In this document: piece after piece, positions 36,479 to 44,922 of the stretch
Layout of the letters: each line of letters begins with the position of its first letter
Numbering within the stretch: position 1 is the stretch's first letter
DNA from: Alloactinosynnema sp. L-07
Lineage (GTDB): Bacteria > Actinomycetota > Actinomycetes > Mycobacteriales > Pseudonocardiaceae
Reading direction: 5' to 3'
Length of the DNA: 64,000 nucleotides
Assembly (NCBI RefSeq): GCF_900070365.1
Contig: NZ_LN850107.1
Span: 4,278,001-4,342,000, forward strand
Notes under the pieces: generated by a model
Seen by the model: only the letters and a program-made list of their open reading frames with translations
Databases searched by the model: none
What the model was told of the DNA's origin: nothing
Position numbers and translations under genes: made by a program

Positions 36479-37623
36479 CGTGCCCTGAGTCTAGGTATGG
36501 CCGACACGATCACCGCGACCAGGACGCCGATACCGATTCCCCAGGCGACGATGAATCCGTCGAACAGCGAGAGCGACACCGCGCCGAAGGCGATCACCGC
36601 GGCCCACAAATAGATCAGCAATACCGCGCGGCGCTGGGAATGGCCGATTTCCAGCAGGCGGTGGTGCAGGTGCATCTTGTCGGCGCTGAACGGGCTCTCG
36701 CCGCGCCTGGTGCGGCGGATGACGGCCATCAGCAGGTCGAGCAGCGGAACGAACAGCACGGCGGCGACCACGAGCAGCGGGGAGAACAGACCGATGGACC
36801 CGGTGGCGCCCGCGTTGGGCGGCACCCGGCCGGACATGGTCGTGCTCGCCGAGGCCAGCATCAGGCCGATGAGCATCGACCCCGAGTCGCCCATGAAGAT
36901 GCGGGCTGGCTGGAAGTTGTGCGGCAGGAAGCCCAGGCAGGCCCCGGCCAGGGTGGCCGCGATCAGCAGCGGCGGATAGTTGTTGACCGCCCCGCCGGAC
37001 TCTTCGAGCAGGTGCAGGGAGAACGCGCAGGTGGCCACGGCGGCGATCAGGCCGATGCCGGAGGCCAGCCCGTCGAGGCCGTCGACGAAGTTCATCGCGT
37101 TGACCAGGGTCACGACCAGCAGGATGGCCAGCAGACCGCCCTGGTTCTGGTCGAGGATCAGGACCGTGCCCAGGTAGCCGTCCTCGCCGCCCCACGGCAC
37201 CCACAGCACGAGCCACTGGATGCCGAAGAGCACCAGAATGCCCGCACTGGTGGTCTGACCTGCGAGTTTGGTGAGCGAGTCGAGTTCGAAGCGGTCGTCG
37301 AGCATGCCGATCAGCACGATCAGGCCGCCGCCGATGAGGACGGCGATCGGGTCGAGCGCGTAGTCGAACGCGCGGCGCAGGACCGGGAGCTGGTGGGCCA
37401 GCAGCATGCCGCCGCAGATGCCCAGGTACATGGCCAGGCCGCCCAGGCGCGGCATCGGCACGACGTGCACGTCGCGCTGGCGGGGGTAGGCGACCGCGCC
37501 GATGCGGATGGCGAAGAGCCGGACCAGACCGGTGAGCAGGAATGTCAGGGCTGCGGTGACCACGGCGACCAGCAGGAACTCGCGGACCGGGAGACCGGCT
37601 GGGGCGAACACGGAGGAATCCAC
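36475..37623 (-). CDS. wecA: Undecaprenyl-phosphate glycosyl-phosphotransferase, MraY/WecA family
   Basis: 382 aa with about 11 TM helices. Family motifs: RLGGLAMYLG, LIGMLDDRFELDSL (Asp-Asp metal site), NAMNFVDGLDGLASG, FMGDSGSML and ADKMHLHHRLL. It transfers a sugar-1-phosphate, probably GlcNAc-P, to polyprenyl phosphate to start cell-wall linkage unit or arabinogalactan synthesis. Located between glyA and atpI; in mycobacteria the equivalent gene also precedes atpI. Confidence 0.93.
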   Translation of the reverse strand: MDSSVFAPAGLPVREFLLVAVVTAALTFLLTGLVRLFAIRIGAVAYPRQRDVHVVPMPRLGGLAMYLGICGGMLLAHQLPVLRRAFDYALDPIAVLIGGGLIVLIGMLDDRFELDSLTKLAGQTTSAGILVLFGIQWLVLWVPWGGEDGYLGTVLILDQNQGGLLAILLVVTLVNAMNFVDGLDGLASGIGLIAAVATCAFSLHLLEESGGAVNNYPPLLIAATLAGACLGFLPHNFQPARIFMGDSGSMLIGLMLASASTTMSGRVPPNAGATGSIGLFSPLLVVAAVLFVPLLDLLMAVIRRTRRGESPFSADKMHLHHRLLEIGHSQRRAVLLIYLWAAVIAFGAVSLSLFDGFIVAWGIGIGVLVAVIVSAIPRLRAR

Positions 37624-37625
37624 CG

Positions 37626-38912
37626 CTAGTCCCTCTGGTACGCGGGCTGGGTGGCCACGAGCTCGGTCACGGCGGCAGCGACTTCAGCAGAGACCTCGGC
37701 AGAGTTATCAGCACTACCGCGGACGGCGCGGCCGATCAGCCGGGCGATCTCGGCCATCTCGGACTCCCCCATCCCCTGCGTGGTGACGCTGGGCGAGCCG
37801 ATCCGGATGCCCGAGGCGACCATCGGCGGCGCGGGGTCGAAGGGGACGGCGTTCTTGTTGAGCGTGATCCGCGCGGCGTCGCAGCGGGCCTCGGCCTCGG
37901 CGCCGGTGATGCCCAGCGGGCGCACGTCGAGCAGCGCCAGGTGGGTGTCGGTGCCGCCGGACACCGCCCGCATGCCCTCGGCGACCAGCCCGGCGGCCAG
38001 GGCGCGGGCGTTGTTGACGACCTTGCGGGTGTATTCGGTGTACTCGGGTGCCGCGGCTTCCTTGAAGGCGACGGCCTTGGCGGCGACCGCGTGCATCAGC
38101 GGGCCGCCCTGGGTGAAGGGAAAGACGGCTTTATCGACGGCCTTGGCGTGCTGGGCCCGGCACAGGATCATCCCGCCGCGCGGGCCGCGCAGGACCTTGT
38201 GCGTCGTCGCGGTGACGATGTCGGCGTGCGGCACGGGTGAGGGGATCACCCCGCCCGCCACCAGGCCGATGAAGTGCGCGGCGTCGACCATGAGGATGGC
38301 GCCGACCTCGTCGGCGATCTCGCGGAACGCGGCGAAGTCGATCAGTCGGGGGTAGGCGGTGGCGCCCGCGACGATCATCCGCGGCTGGTGGGTCCTGGCC
38401 AGGTGGCGCACCTGGTCGTAGTCGATCAGTTCGGACCCACGGTCGACGCCGTAGGAGACGGGCTCGAACCAGCGGCCGGAGAAGTTGACCTTGGAGCCGT
38501 GCGTCAGGTGGCCGCCCTGCTTGAGGTCCATGGCGAGCACGACGTCGCCCGGCTCGCAGAACGCGGCGTAGGCGGCGAGGTTGGCGCTGGCCCCGGAGTG
38601 CGGCTGGACGTTGGCGTGGTCGGCACCGAACAGTTCGGTCGCGCGCGTCCGCGCCAGTTCCTCGGCGATGTCGACCTGCGCGCAGCCGCCGTAGTAGCGC
38701 GCGCCCGGGTAGCCCTCGGCGTACTTGTTCGACAGCGTGGAGCCCAGCGCGGCCAGCACGGCCGGGCTGGTCAGGTTCTCACTGGCGATCAGCTGCAGGC
38801 CGCCGCGCAGCCGGTCGACCTCGCCGAGCAGGACCTCGGCGATCTCCGGGTCCGTGCTGGCGAGGGCCGCGAAGTCCGGACCCCAGAACGGCGTGGGCAC
38901 GACGGGACGCAT
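37626..38912 (-). CDS. glyA: Serine hydroxymethyltransferase
   Basis: 428 aa. PLP-binding Lys239 in [14 protein letters not shown]; also [20 protein letters not shown] and [11 protein letters not shown]. It interconverts serine and glycine with tetrahydrofolate. Its stop is 2 bp from wecA. A divergence from the mycobacterial gene order, where this position has no glyA. Confidence 0.95.
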   Translation of the reverse strand: MRPVVPTPFWGPDFAALASTDPEIAEVLLGEVDRLRGGLQLIASENLTSPAVLAALGSTLSNKYAEGYPGARYYGGCAQVDIAEELARTRATELFGADHANVQPHSGASANLAAYAAFCEPGDVVLAMDLKQGGHLTHGSKVNFSGRWFEPVSYGVDRGSELIDYDQVRHLARTHQPRMIVAGATAYPRLIDFAAFREIADEVGAILMVDAAHFIGLVAGGVIPSPVPHADIVTATTHKVLRGPRGGMILCRAQHAKAVDKAVFPFTQGGPLMHAVAAKAVAFKEAAAPEYTEYTRKVVNNARALAAGLVAEGMRAVSGGTDTHLALLDVRPLGITGAEAEARCDAARITLNKNAVPFDPAPPMVASGIRIGSPSVTTQGMGESEMAEIARLIGRAVRGSADNSAEVSAEVAAAVTELVATQPAYQRD

Positions 38913-38946
38913 CTCCTAATCGGTAGAGCGAGGGTTTGACGCCAAA

Positions 38947-39597
38947 CTACCGCGCGAGACGAACCTCGGCGCCCAAAGCCTCGGACACGGCGTCGATCGA
39001 GACCGAGCCTTCCCGCAGGATCACGGCTTCGTCGCCGGTCAGGTCCACGACGGTCGACGCGATCGGCTCCCCGATCGGCCCCCCGTCGAGATAGACGGCC
39101 ACCGACCCGCCAAGCTGGGCCCGCGCCTCCTCAGCGGTCGCGGGCGCCGGATGGCCGGTGCGGTTGGCGCTGGACACCGCCATCGGCCCGACCTCGCGGA
39201 GAAGTTCGAGGGCCACCGGGTGCAGCGGCATGCGCAGCATGACGGTGCCGTTGGTGTTCCCCAGATCCCACGCCAGCGACGGCGCGTGCGGCAGCACGAT
39301 GGACAGATCCCCAGGCCAGAACGCCTCGATCAGGTTGCGCGCGGCCTGCGGGACGGACAGGACGAGCCCGTCGACCGTCGCCCAGGAGCCGACGAGAACC
39401 CCGACCGGCATATCCGGCCCCCGCCCTTTGGCGGCGAGAAGGGATTGGACACCGGCGCTGGAGAAAGCGTCGCAGCCGATGCCGTAGACGGTGTCGGTGG
39501 GAATCACGACAACCCGCCCCGCCCGCACCGCGCTGGCGGCAGCGGCGAGCCCGTCTTCCCTGTCCTCACGCGAACTGCAGTCGTAGACCGTGGTCAC
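38947..39597 (-). CDS. tsaC: Threonylcarbamoyl-AMP synthase
   Basis: 216 aa, Sua5/YrdC family. Motifs RAGRVVVIPTDTVYGIGCDA near residue 28 and SSANRTGHPAPATAEEA near 145. It makes threonylcarbamoyl-AMP from Thr, bicarbonate and ATP for t6A in tRNAs. In mycobacteria it follows prmC directly; here 7.4 kb of accessory genes separates them. Confidence 0.93.
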   Translation of the reverse strand: MTTVYDCSSREDREDGLAAAASAVRAGRVVVIPTDTVYGIGCDAFSSAGVQSLLAAKGRGPDMPVGVLVGSWATVDGLVLSVPQAARNLIEAFWPGDLSIVLPHAPSLAWDLGNTNGTVMLRMPLHPVALELLREVGPMAVSSANRTGHPAPATAEEARAQLGGSVAVYLDGGPIGEPIASTVVDLTGDEAVILREGSVSIDAVSEALGAEVRLAR

Positions 39598-39734
39598 CCG
39601 GCGAGCCTATCTGGGGGGACCTGAGGACCTGCGGGCGGTTGTTTGTTTGACAGGGTGGGAACAGGGTCCGCGAACAGGTGGACATGGGCTGGAGCGGTCG
39701 CAGGCGGGGCAGGTCTTCCCTACCTTCTTCAGAC

Positions 39735-40634
39735 ATGAGATTGAGGAGCCGGGCGGGCGCCAGGGAACTGGGTGAGCTGATGCGGTCCTACCGCAAGAAG
39801 GCCGGGCTGACCCTTCGAGACCTGAGCCCACTGGTCGACCGATCGCTCTCCCATCTCCACCGGCTGGAAACGGGCGAGCGAGCCGTCACCTCGGAACTGG
39901 AGTTCACCCTCTATCTGTCTTCGTGCGGGGTTAGCTGCCGCGAGATCGAGGAACTGATCAATTTCTGCCGCGACGCCAACGACGGGCGTGGGTACTGGCT
40001 GTGCTCGAACGACGAATGGATGCCGGATTCCCTGCGAACCTTGATCTTCCACGAGGCCAACGCCGACCGGGTGGTGAACTACCAGCCCGATCTCATCCCC
40101 GGACTCTTGCAGGTCGAGTCCTACATCCATGCGCTGTTTCGGGACGAGAACCACCCCGACGATGTACGCCAAGTCCGAGTGGACGCACGCCTGAAACGGC
40201 AGAGCATCCTCTTCGGCAGCAGGCCGGGGAAGTTCACCTTCATCATCAACGAGCGCGCTCTCCGGCTGGAGGTCGGCGACTACCGGATCATGACCGAACA
40301 GCTCCTCGCCATGCTACTCGTCGGCGAGCGGCCGAACATCAGCATCCGGGTCCTGCCCGCGAACGCACGTCATCGAGCGCTTTTCGGCGGCCCCTTCTCC
40401 TTCCTCGACTACGACGAGTGCAAGCCATTGGTCTATGTGCAGGCGCCGATCGACGGGTTCATCATCGAGAACCAGGAGAAGATAGAGCAGTACCGCGACC
40501 TCCTTCGGCAGGTGGTCAAAGTCGCCTTCGATGAGGAAGAATCCCGGGTGCTCATCGCCAAGCTGGCCGATGAGTACGACCGGACGGAAGGCCACTGGGA
40601 TGACGCGCGGCGGGTGGCGGACGAGCAGCTTTAG
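39735..40634 (+). CDS. Xre-family regulator with DUF5753 domain
   Basis: 299 aa from ATG 39735. HTH at about 10-65 (GELMRSYRKKAGLTLRDLS, HLHRLETGERAV) and DUF5753 at about 100-290 (YQPDLIPGLLQVESYIHALF, FTFIINERALRLEVG, FGGPFSFLDY). It overlaps the following DUF397 gene by 35 bp. A second such pair lies in the integrated element at 4159-5172. Probable transcriptional regulator of morphology or antibiotic-type functions; target unknown. Confidence 0.9.
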   Translation: MRLRSRAGARELGELMRSYRKKAGLTLRDLSPLVDRSLSHLHRLETGERAVTSELEFTLYLSSCGVSCREIEELINFCRDANDGRGYWLCSNDEWMPDSLRTLIFHEANADRVVNYQPDLIPGLLQVESYIHALFRDENHPDDVRQVRVDARLKRQSILFGSRPGKFTFIINERALRLEVGDYRIMTEQLLAMLLVGERPNISIRVLPANARHRALFGGPFSFLDYDECKPLVYVQAPIDGFIIENQEKIEQYRDLLRQVVKVAFDEEESRVLIAKLADEYDRTEGHWDDARRVADEQL

Positions 40635-40779
40635 CGGCAGTTCTGGGCAGGACTGCGTGGAGGTTCAGCTCCGCCTGGATCTCGCGAGCATCCGTGACTC
40701 CAAGAACGCCGACGGTCCCCGACTGGCAGTCGGCTTCACCTCATGGTCCGCCTTCGTCGCGAGCGTCAAGCCGCGCTGA
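40600..40779 (+). CDS. DUF397 protein
   Basis: 59 aa (MTRGGWRTSSFSGSSGQDCV then SIRDSKNADGPRLAV), a clear DUF397. Start chosen to align with family; it overlaps the regulator gene. It meets the convergent DUF6461 gene with no gap. Confidence 0.88.
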   Translation: MTRGGWRTSSFSGSSGQDCVEVQLRLDLASIRDSKNADGPRLAVGFTSWSAFVASVKPR

Positions 40780-41343
40780 TCACCGGACCGGTATCCGAAA
40801 GGTCGACCACGCGGTCTCCAACCACTTCCGATCGAAGGCCACCCCGGTCTGCTGCTGAACCACGGCCAGGCAGGCCGACCTGTACGTCGCTGCCGTGAAG
40901 GCGCCGCCGTCCAGCCATTCGGGGTAGACGTCGCCGACTTGGGGCGGATTCGCCGCGAACAGCGGTTCAAGATTCGCAGTCACCTTCCCGTCGACGGCTT
41001 GGACCAGCCGCGACAGGGCGTCGACATTCCAGTACGCGGACAAGAACGACCCGCCGCCGGTCGATGCCCGCACCGCTGTGTCCGGGTCGCTTCCCGCCCA
41101 TCCGTTGTTCTCAAGCACCACGACACGATCCGCGACGGTGAACACCTGAGCGTGGCCATAGTCGCCGATATCGTCTACCGGGACGGCCGACTCCGCGAAG
41201 GTACGCGCGCCGATCGGCGCGGCGGGATCGCCACCGTAGGCCCGAACAACATCGTCCGCGCGTGACCCGACTACGACCGCCAGTGTGATCGCAAGGTCGT
41301 GGTCGGTGTCCACCCAAGCGTGCCGTTCCCTCAGTTCCCGCAT
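40780..41343 (-). CDS. DUF6461-like protein
   Basis: 187 aa with DLAITLAVVVGSRADDVVRAYG and VLENNGWAGSDPDTAVRAS, a pattern seen in actinomycete DUF6461 proteins of unknown role. No signal peptide. Its start overlaps the end of the nuclease-like gene by 13 bp, so the two are co-transcribed. It could be a cytoplasmic partner or immunity protein for the neighbouring nuclease; this is inference only. Confidence 0.65.
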   Translation of the reverse strand: MRELRERHAWVDTDHDLAITLAVVVGSRADDVVRAYGGDPAAPIGARTFAESAVPVDDIGDYGHAQVFTVADRVVVLENNGWAGSDPDTAVRASTGGGSFLSAYWNVDALSRLVQAVDGKVTANLEPLFAANPPQVGDVYPEWLDGGAFTAATYRSACLAVVQQQTGVAFDRKWLETAWSTFRIPVR

Positions 41344-41948
41344 GTCTGGTCCTCAGCGACATCAACACCCGTGTAGGACTTGGACGGGATCAAGTCAGGG
41401 TGACTGATCACCACCAGGAACTTAGCGCCATTCTCCGGGTACTGCGGTTTGACGATGCCACCCTGGCACCTGTTCTCCCTGAGCGGCACCTCTTCCGTAC
41501 GGGCGTTCGAGCCGCCTTCGTCTGTGGAGGCCATCGGGTACTCATCACAACTGCCGTCAGGCACGGTCTTCTTGAACCTCCCGCACGCCGCGTTCCGATT
41601 CGGACCCTGCGCGGAGCGATTCATCGTCAAGACGCCCGGCTTGCCCTCCGCCCACGCGCTCGCCACGTTGCGGGTGATGAACGGAATGCGGGCAGCGTCG
41701 AACACAACCACTCGGACGTCTCCGCATCGCCTGTCCGCGATCATCTCGACGGTCGTGCAGAGTCGCGCGGCCGACTCCGCGTCCCCAGCAACCATGACCT
41801 GCGACTCCTCCTCACCAAGGAGAGTCGTCCCGCCGCCCTCGATTCCGAGCAGATCACCCGCGAGTTCCCGCACCGGATCCACGAACACGACAGCGGCGAC
41901 CAAGATGAGGACAACCGGCAGCAGTCCGATTCCCGTCTTCGTCGCCAT
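41331..41948 (-). CDS. NucA/NucB-like secreted or membrane-anchored nuclease
   Basis: 205 aa from ATG 41948. N-terminal hydrophobic segment at about 7-25 acts as anchor or signal. The C-terminal half has SCDEYPMASTDEGG and ENRCQGG, the NucA/NucB deoxyribonuclease core (DEYPxAST plus ENR.QGG). Several Cys could form disulphides. It probably degrades extracellular or foreign DNA. It overlaps the DUF6461 gene. Confidence 0.78.
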   Translation of the reverse strand: MATKTGIGLLPVVLILVAAVVFVDPVRELAGDLLGIEGGGTTLLGEEESQVMVAGDAESAARLCTTVEMIADRRCGDVRVVVFDAARIPFITRNVASAWAEGKPGVLTMNRSAQGPNRNAACGRFKKTVPDGSCDEYPMASTDEGGSNARTEEVPLRENRCQGGIVKPQYPENGAKFLVVISHPDLIPSKSYTGVDVAEDQTCGN

Positions 41949-42033
41949 CGACTCCCCCAAGCGCGCAGCGTGCCGCCTTGACTATACGAGGAGTGCGGAC
42001 CTGACTACCGCCCGCAGTGGTTGTCCAGCCCGA

Positions 42034-42849
42034 TCAGGCGCCTCTTTGGGCGATGTCTTGGGCTAGTTTGTCGGCCCTCGTGCGCCAGTTCTGCCGCCGG
42101 AACTTCACCACGATCAAATACAGCAAAGCGCTACCGAGCAGCACGCCCATGATCACCAGGAGCACGTTGTCGGCCAGGCCGCCGACCGCGACCAAAATCA
42201 AGCCGAGCGACACCGCCAGCACCGCCAAGCTCACCGCGATGCCCTCCGGCTGCCACTGCCACCGCCGACCGGCCACCACCTCGTCCAGCAGAAGTTCCGC
42301 GCCCCGGCGCAACTCGGTGTCGGCGACGTTCAGTTCGAGGATGCGCTTGGCCGCCGACTCGCAGACATCCAGCTGGCGTTCGCTGGTGATCACCAGGGCT
42401 TCATTCACCGTTCGGCTGCGGACCTGCTCCGACACCGAGCACCACGTGCTCGCCAGGTAGTACCGCAGCACCGGGTCCCCCGACGAACCGAAGCGCTGTT
42501 CCAGGTCGGCAGCAGCTCCCGCGGCGTCGCCGCTCGCCACCCTGACCTGGGACATGCCCAGGTAGGCGAGCACATTGCCCGGGTCACGCGCATCCGCTGC
42601 CGCGTATCGGCGGCTCGCCGCGCGCCAGCGGCCGCGGGCCAGGAGTACGTCGCCGATGCCTACCTCGGCGTAGGCGCCCGGGTGGAGTTCGGCCGCGCGG
42701 ACGAAACCGGCCATGGCCGCGTCCAGGCGTCCGGTGAGCAGCGCGGATCGCGCGCCGTCGAAGATCGTTCTTGCCTGTGGCGGCCCCTGTTCGGCGTCGG
42801 GTGGCAACAATTGCCACTTCTCGATGACGTCCTGCCAAGTGCGAAGCAT
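42034..42849 (-). CDS. TPR-like protein with two C-terminal TM helices
   Basis: 271 aa. Residues about 25-130 form TPR-like helix pairs (TGRLDAAMAGFVRAAELHP, GRWRAASRRYAAADARDP). Residues about 140-195 are a conserved helical part, then two TM helices (about 205-222 and 228-247) and a terminal QNWRTRADKL. The part from about 140 onward is homologous to the whole protein encoded at 43625-44140 (ITSE.QLD.CE.AA.R.LEL, GRRW.WQP, QNWR.RA). Divergent from the secreted gene at 42915. No known family. Confidence 0.65.
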   Translation of the reverse strand: MLRTWQDVIEKWQLLPPDAEQGPPQARTIFDGARSALLTGRLDAAMAGFVRAAELHPGAYAEVGIGDVLLARGRWRAASRRYAAADARDPGNVLAYLGMSQVRVASGDAAGAAADLEQRFGSSGDPVLRYYLASTWCSVSEQVRSRTVNEALVITSERQLDVCESAAKRILELNVADTELRRGAELLLDEVVAGRRWQWQPEGIAVSLAVLAVSLGLILVAVGGLADNVLLVIMGVLLGSALLYLIVVKFRRQNWRTRADKLAQDIAQRGA

Positions 42850-42914
42850 TGGATCACCCGGGTGAGCACGCTACCCTCAAGCAGCACAGGAGTTCGTCCG
42901 AACATCCCAGGGGA

Positions 42915-43628
42915 GTGCACACGATCAGCCGTCCGCGACGTCGAGGACACCAGCTGAGCTCACGCTGGCTGGCGTCTTCACTGGTGGCTGGGTACGCGGC
43001 GGTCAGCGCCGTCGTGGGGGCCGTGCTGCTGGTCGCGCCCAAGGAGTCCAAAGCCGGTTCGGCGGCGCCGACCACGACCTACATCTTCGCGCCGCCGCCC
43101 GCCTTCGGGCCCGCCGACACCCAGACGCCCATTACGCCGGGCCCGGACGGCGGGGCGACGACCGCGAGCCCGTCGATGGTGGCGCTGCCGGTCCCCGACG
43201 GCTTCGAGCGGGTCGCGGGCCCCGGCGGGCTGGTCACGACGATCCCCAAGGGCTGGATCATCACCCGCGCCGCCGGTCCCGGCGCCATGCAGGCCACCGA
43301 CCCGGCCGAACCGTCGCGCCAGGTGCGCTACGGCGGCGCCCCGGCGCCCGCGGCCGACCTGCTGCAGTCCCACGTCGACTACGAGGCCGTCTTCTCCCGG
43401 TCCAAGGCCGCCTTCCACCGACTCAGCCTGGGCACCACGACCTACCACGGCGTCACGGCCGTCGACTGGGAGTTCGAGCACGACACGGCCGACGCGCGGC
43501 GGCGGGTGCACTCGATGTACTGGCGGATCGAGGGCGTCGAGTACTTCGTCTACGCCGCGGCCGACGCCGACAAGTGGGGCCAGATGCTGCCGATCTACCA
43601 CGCGATGATCGACAACGCCACACCTTAG
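42915..43628 (+). CDS. Membrane-anchored extracytoplasmic protein (copy 1)
   Basis: 237 aa from GTG 42915; start uncertain. One TM helix at about 20-40, a Pro/Thr-rich linker, then a C-terminal domain (about 100-237) with VPDGFERVAGPGGLVTTIPKGW, VRYGG, AVDWEFEHD, MYWRIEGVEYFVY and MIDNATP. That domain is closely related to the one encoded at 44196-44906. It ends 4 bp into the convergent gene. Resembles the C-terminal domains of actinomycete kinase-linked extracellular proteins; function unknown. Confidence 0.65.
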   Translation: MHTISRPRRRGHQLSSRWLASSLVAGYAAVSAVVGAVLLVAPKESKAGSAAPTTTYIFAPPPAFGPADTQTPITPGPDGGATTASPSMVALPVPDGFERVAGPGGLVTTIPKGWIITRAAGPGAMQATDPAEPSRQVRYGGAPAPAADLLQSHVDYEAVFSRSKAAFHRLSLGTTTYHGVTAVDWEFEHDTADARRRVHSMYWRIEGVEYFVYAAADADKWGQMLPIYHAMIDNATP

Positions 43629-44140
43629 ATCCCGCGCCGCCAGACGCTGGAGTCGATCTCCACGGCGCGCACCCGCCAGTTCTGCTTGCGGTTGAGCAGC
43701 ACCAGCAGGAACAGCGCGACGCTGCTGACCGCCGCGCTGACCGCGACCAGCGACAGCGACGCCTCGATGCCGCCATAGGCCGCGCCGCCGAGGCCCGCGC
43801 ACACCGCGACCGCGGCGAGGAGCATCGGCACCACGCCCGGCTGCCAGCTCCATCGCCTGCCCAACGTCACCTCGGCCAGCAGCGCGCGGGCCCGATCGTG
43901 CACGGCGGGCTCCGCCGCCAGTTCGAGCGCACGCCGCGCGGCGCGTTCGCAGGCGTCGAGTTGGGCCTCGCTGGTGATCTCCCGGACCTGGTTCCTGGTC
44001 AGCGAACGGCATTCGTCGGCCGCGTCGAGCAGCGCGGAAGCCAGTCGGGGGCTCACGGTCGGGTCATGGAGCAGTGCACGTTCGAGACTCGCGACTTCGC
44101 GCCAGATCTCGGTTTCGTTGAGCTGAGCGTGATCAGACAT
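43625..44140 (-). CDS. Two-TM protein, short paralog of 42034 product
   Basis: 171 aa from ATG 44140; TTG 44167 is an alternative. Helical N-terminus, two TM helices (about 100-118 and 128-148) and terminal RKQNWRVRAVEI. It matches the C-terminal half of the 42034-42849 product but lacks the TPR part. Divergent from its own secreted partner gene at 44196, mirroring the first pair. Confidence 0.65.
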   Translation of the reverse strand: MSDHAQLNETEIWREVASLERALLHDPTVSPRLASALLDAADECRSLTRNQVREITSEAQLDACERAARRALELAAEPAVHDRARALLAEVTLGRRWSWQPGVVPMLLAAVAVCAGLGGAAYGGIEASLSLVAVSAAVSSVALFLLVLLNRKQNWRVRAVEIDSSVWRRGI

Positions 44141-44195
44141 CGCTACCGTCCGCTCATCAGGCGTCAAACCGCTTGACGATCACGCTACCGTAGGT

Positions 44196-44906
44196 ATGCG
44201 ATCACTGGCTAACAGTCATATCTCGCCGAGCCTGTGGGGAGTGCCTATCCAGTCATCGATCCGACTCGGACTCATGATCGCCACGGGGAACCTGGCGGTC
44301 TGCGCCTGCATTGGCCTGGTTCTCCACCTCGCGACCAAACCCGCGCCCTTGATCAGCACCGCGCCAGGGACGGCCACCGCGACCTCGGACCCGGTCGTCC
44401 TGCCGAGTCCCGGATCAGCCACCCGGCAGCCCCCGACCAGGACCACGACAACCACCACGACCAGGGCGGGCATCCCTGCCGGTTTCACCACGGTCAACGG
44501 GCCGGGCGGCATGACGACGGTGATCCCGGCGGGTTGGTCGCCGATGATCGGCAGCGGGCCGGGCAGCGTCGAGGCCACCGACCCGGCCGACGCCACCCGC
44601 AATCTCAGGTACGGCGGCTCCCCCCACGACAGCGTCGACATCCTCACCAGCCACGTCGAGTTCGCCGAGACCTTGGAGAAGCGTCCCGGGCACCAGCGGC
44701 TCCGGCTGGACCGGGTGATCTTCCACGGCACCGATGCCGTCGACTGGGAGTTCCGGGTCGACGGCGACGACGGGACCCGACACGTGCGGTCGCTCTACTG
44801 GCGGCAGGACGGCTACGAGTACTTCGTCTACGCGGGCAGCGCGGAAGAGCGCTGGCCCGAGACGCAAGCGATCCTCGACACCATGATCGACAACGCCACC
44901 CCATAA
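44196..44906 (+). CDS. Membrane-anchored extracytoplasmic protein (copy 2)
   Basis: 236 aa. One TM helix (about 25-47), Pro/Thr linker with a TTTTTT-type run, then the same C-terminal domain as copy 1 (GPGGMTTVIPAGW, RYGGSP, AVDWEFRVDG, LYWRQDGYEYFVYAG, MIDNATP). The two proteins end in the identical MIDNATP. Product of a tandem duplication of a divergent gene pair. Followed 16 bp later by the large membrane gene. Confidence 0.7.
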   Translation: MRSLANSHISPSLWGVPIQSSIRLGLMIATGNLAVCACIGLVLHLATKPAPLISTAPGTATATSDPVVLPSPGSATRQPPTRTTTTTTTRAGIPAGFTTVNGPGGMTTVIPAGWSPMIGSGPGSVEATDPADATRNLRYGGSPHDSVDILTSHVEFAETLEKRPGHQRLRLDRVIFHGTDAVDWEFRVDGDDGTRHVRSLYWRQDGYEYFVYAGSAEERWPETQAILDTMIDNATP

Positions 44907-44922
44907 CTCGTCCAGGGAAACC

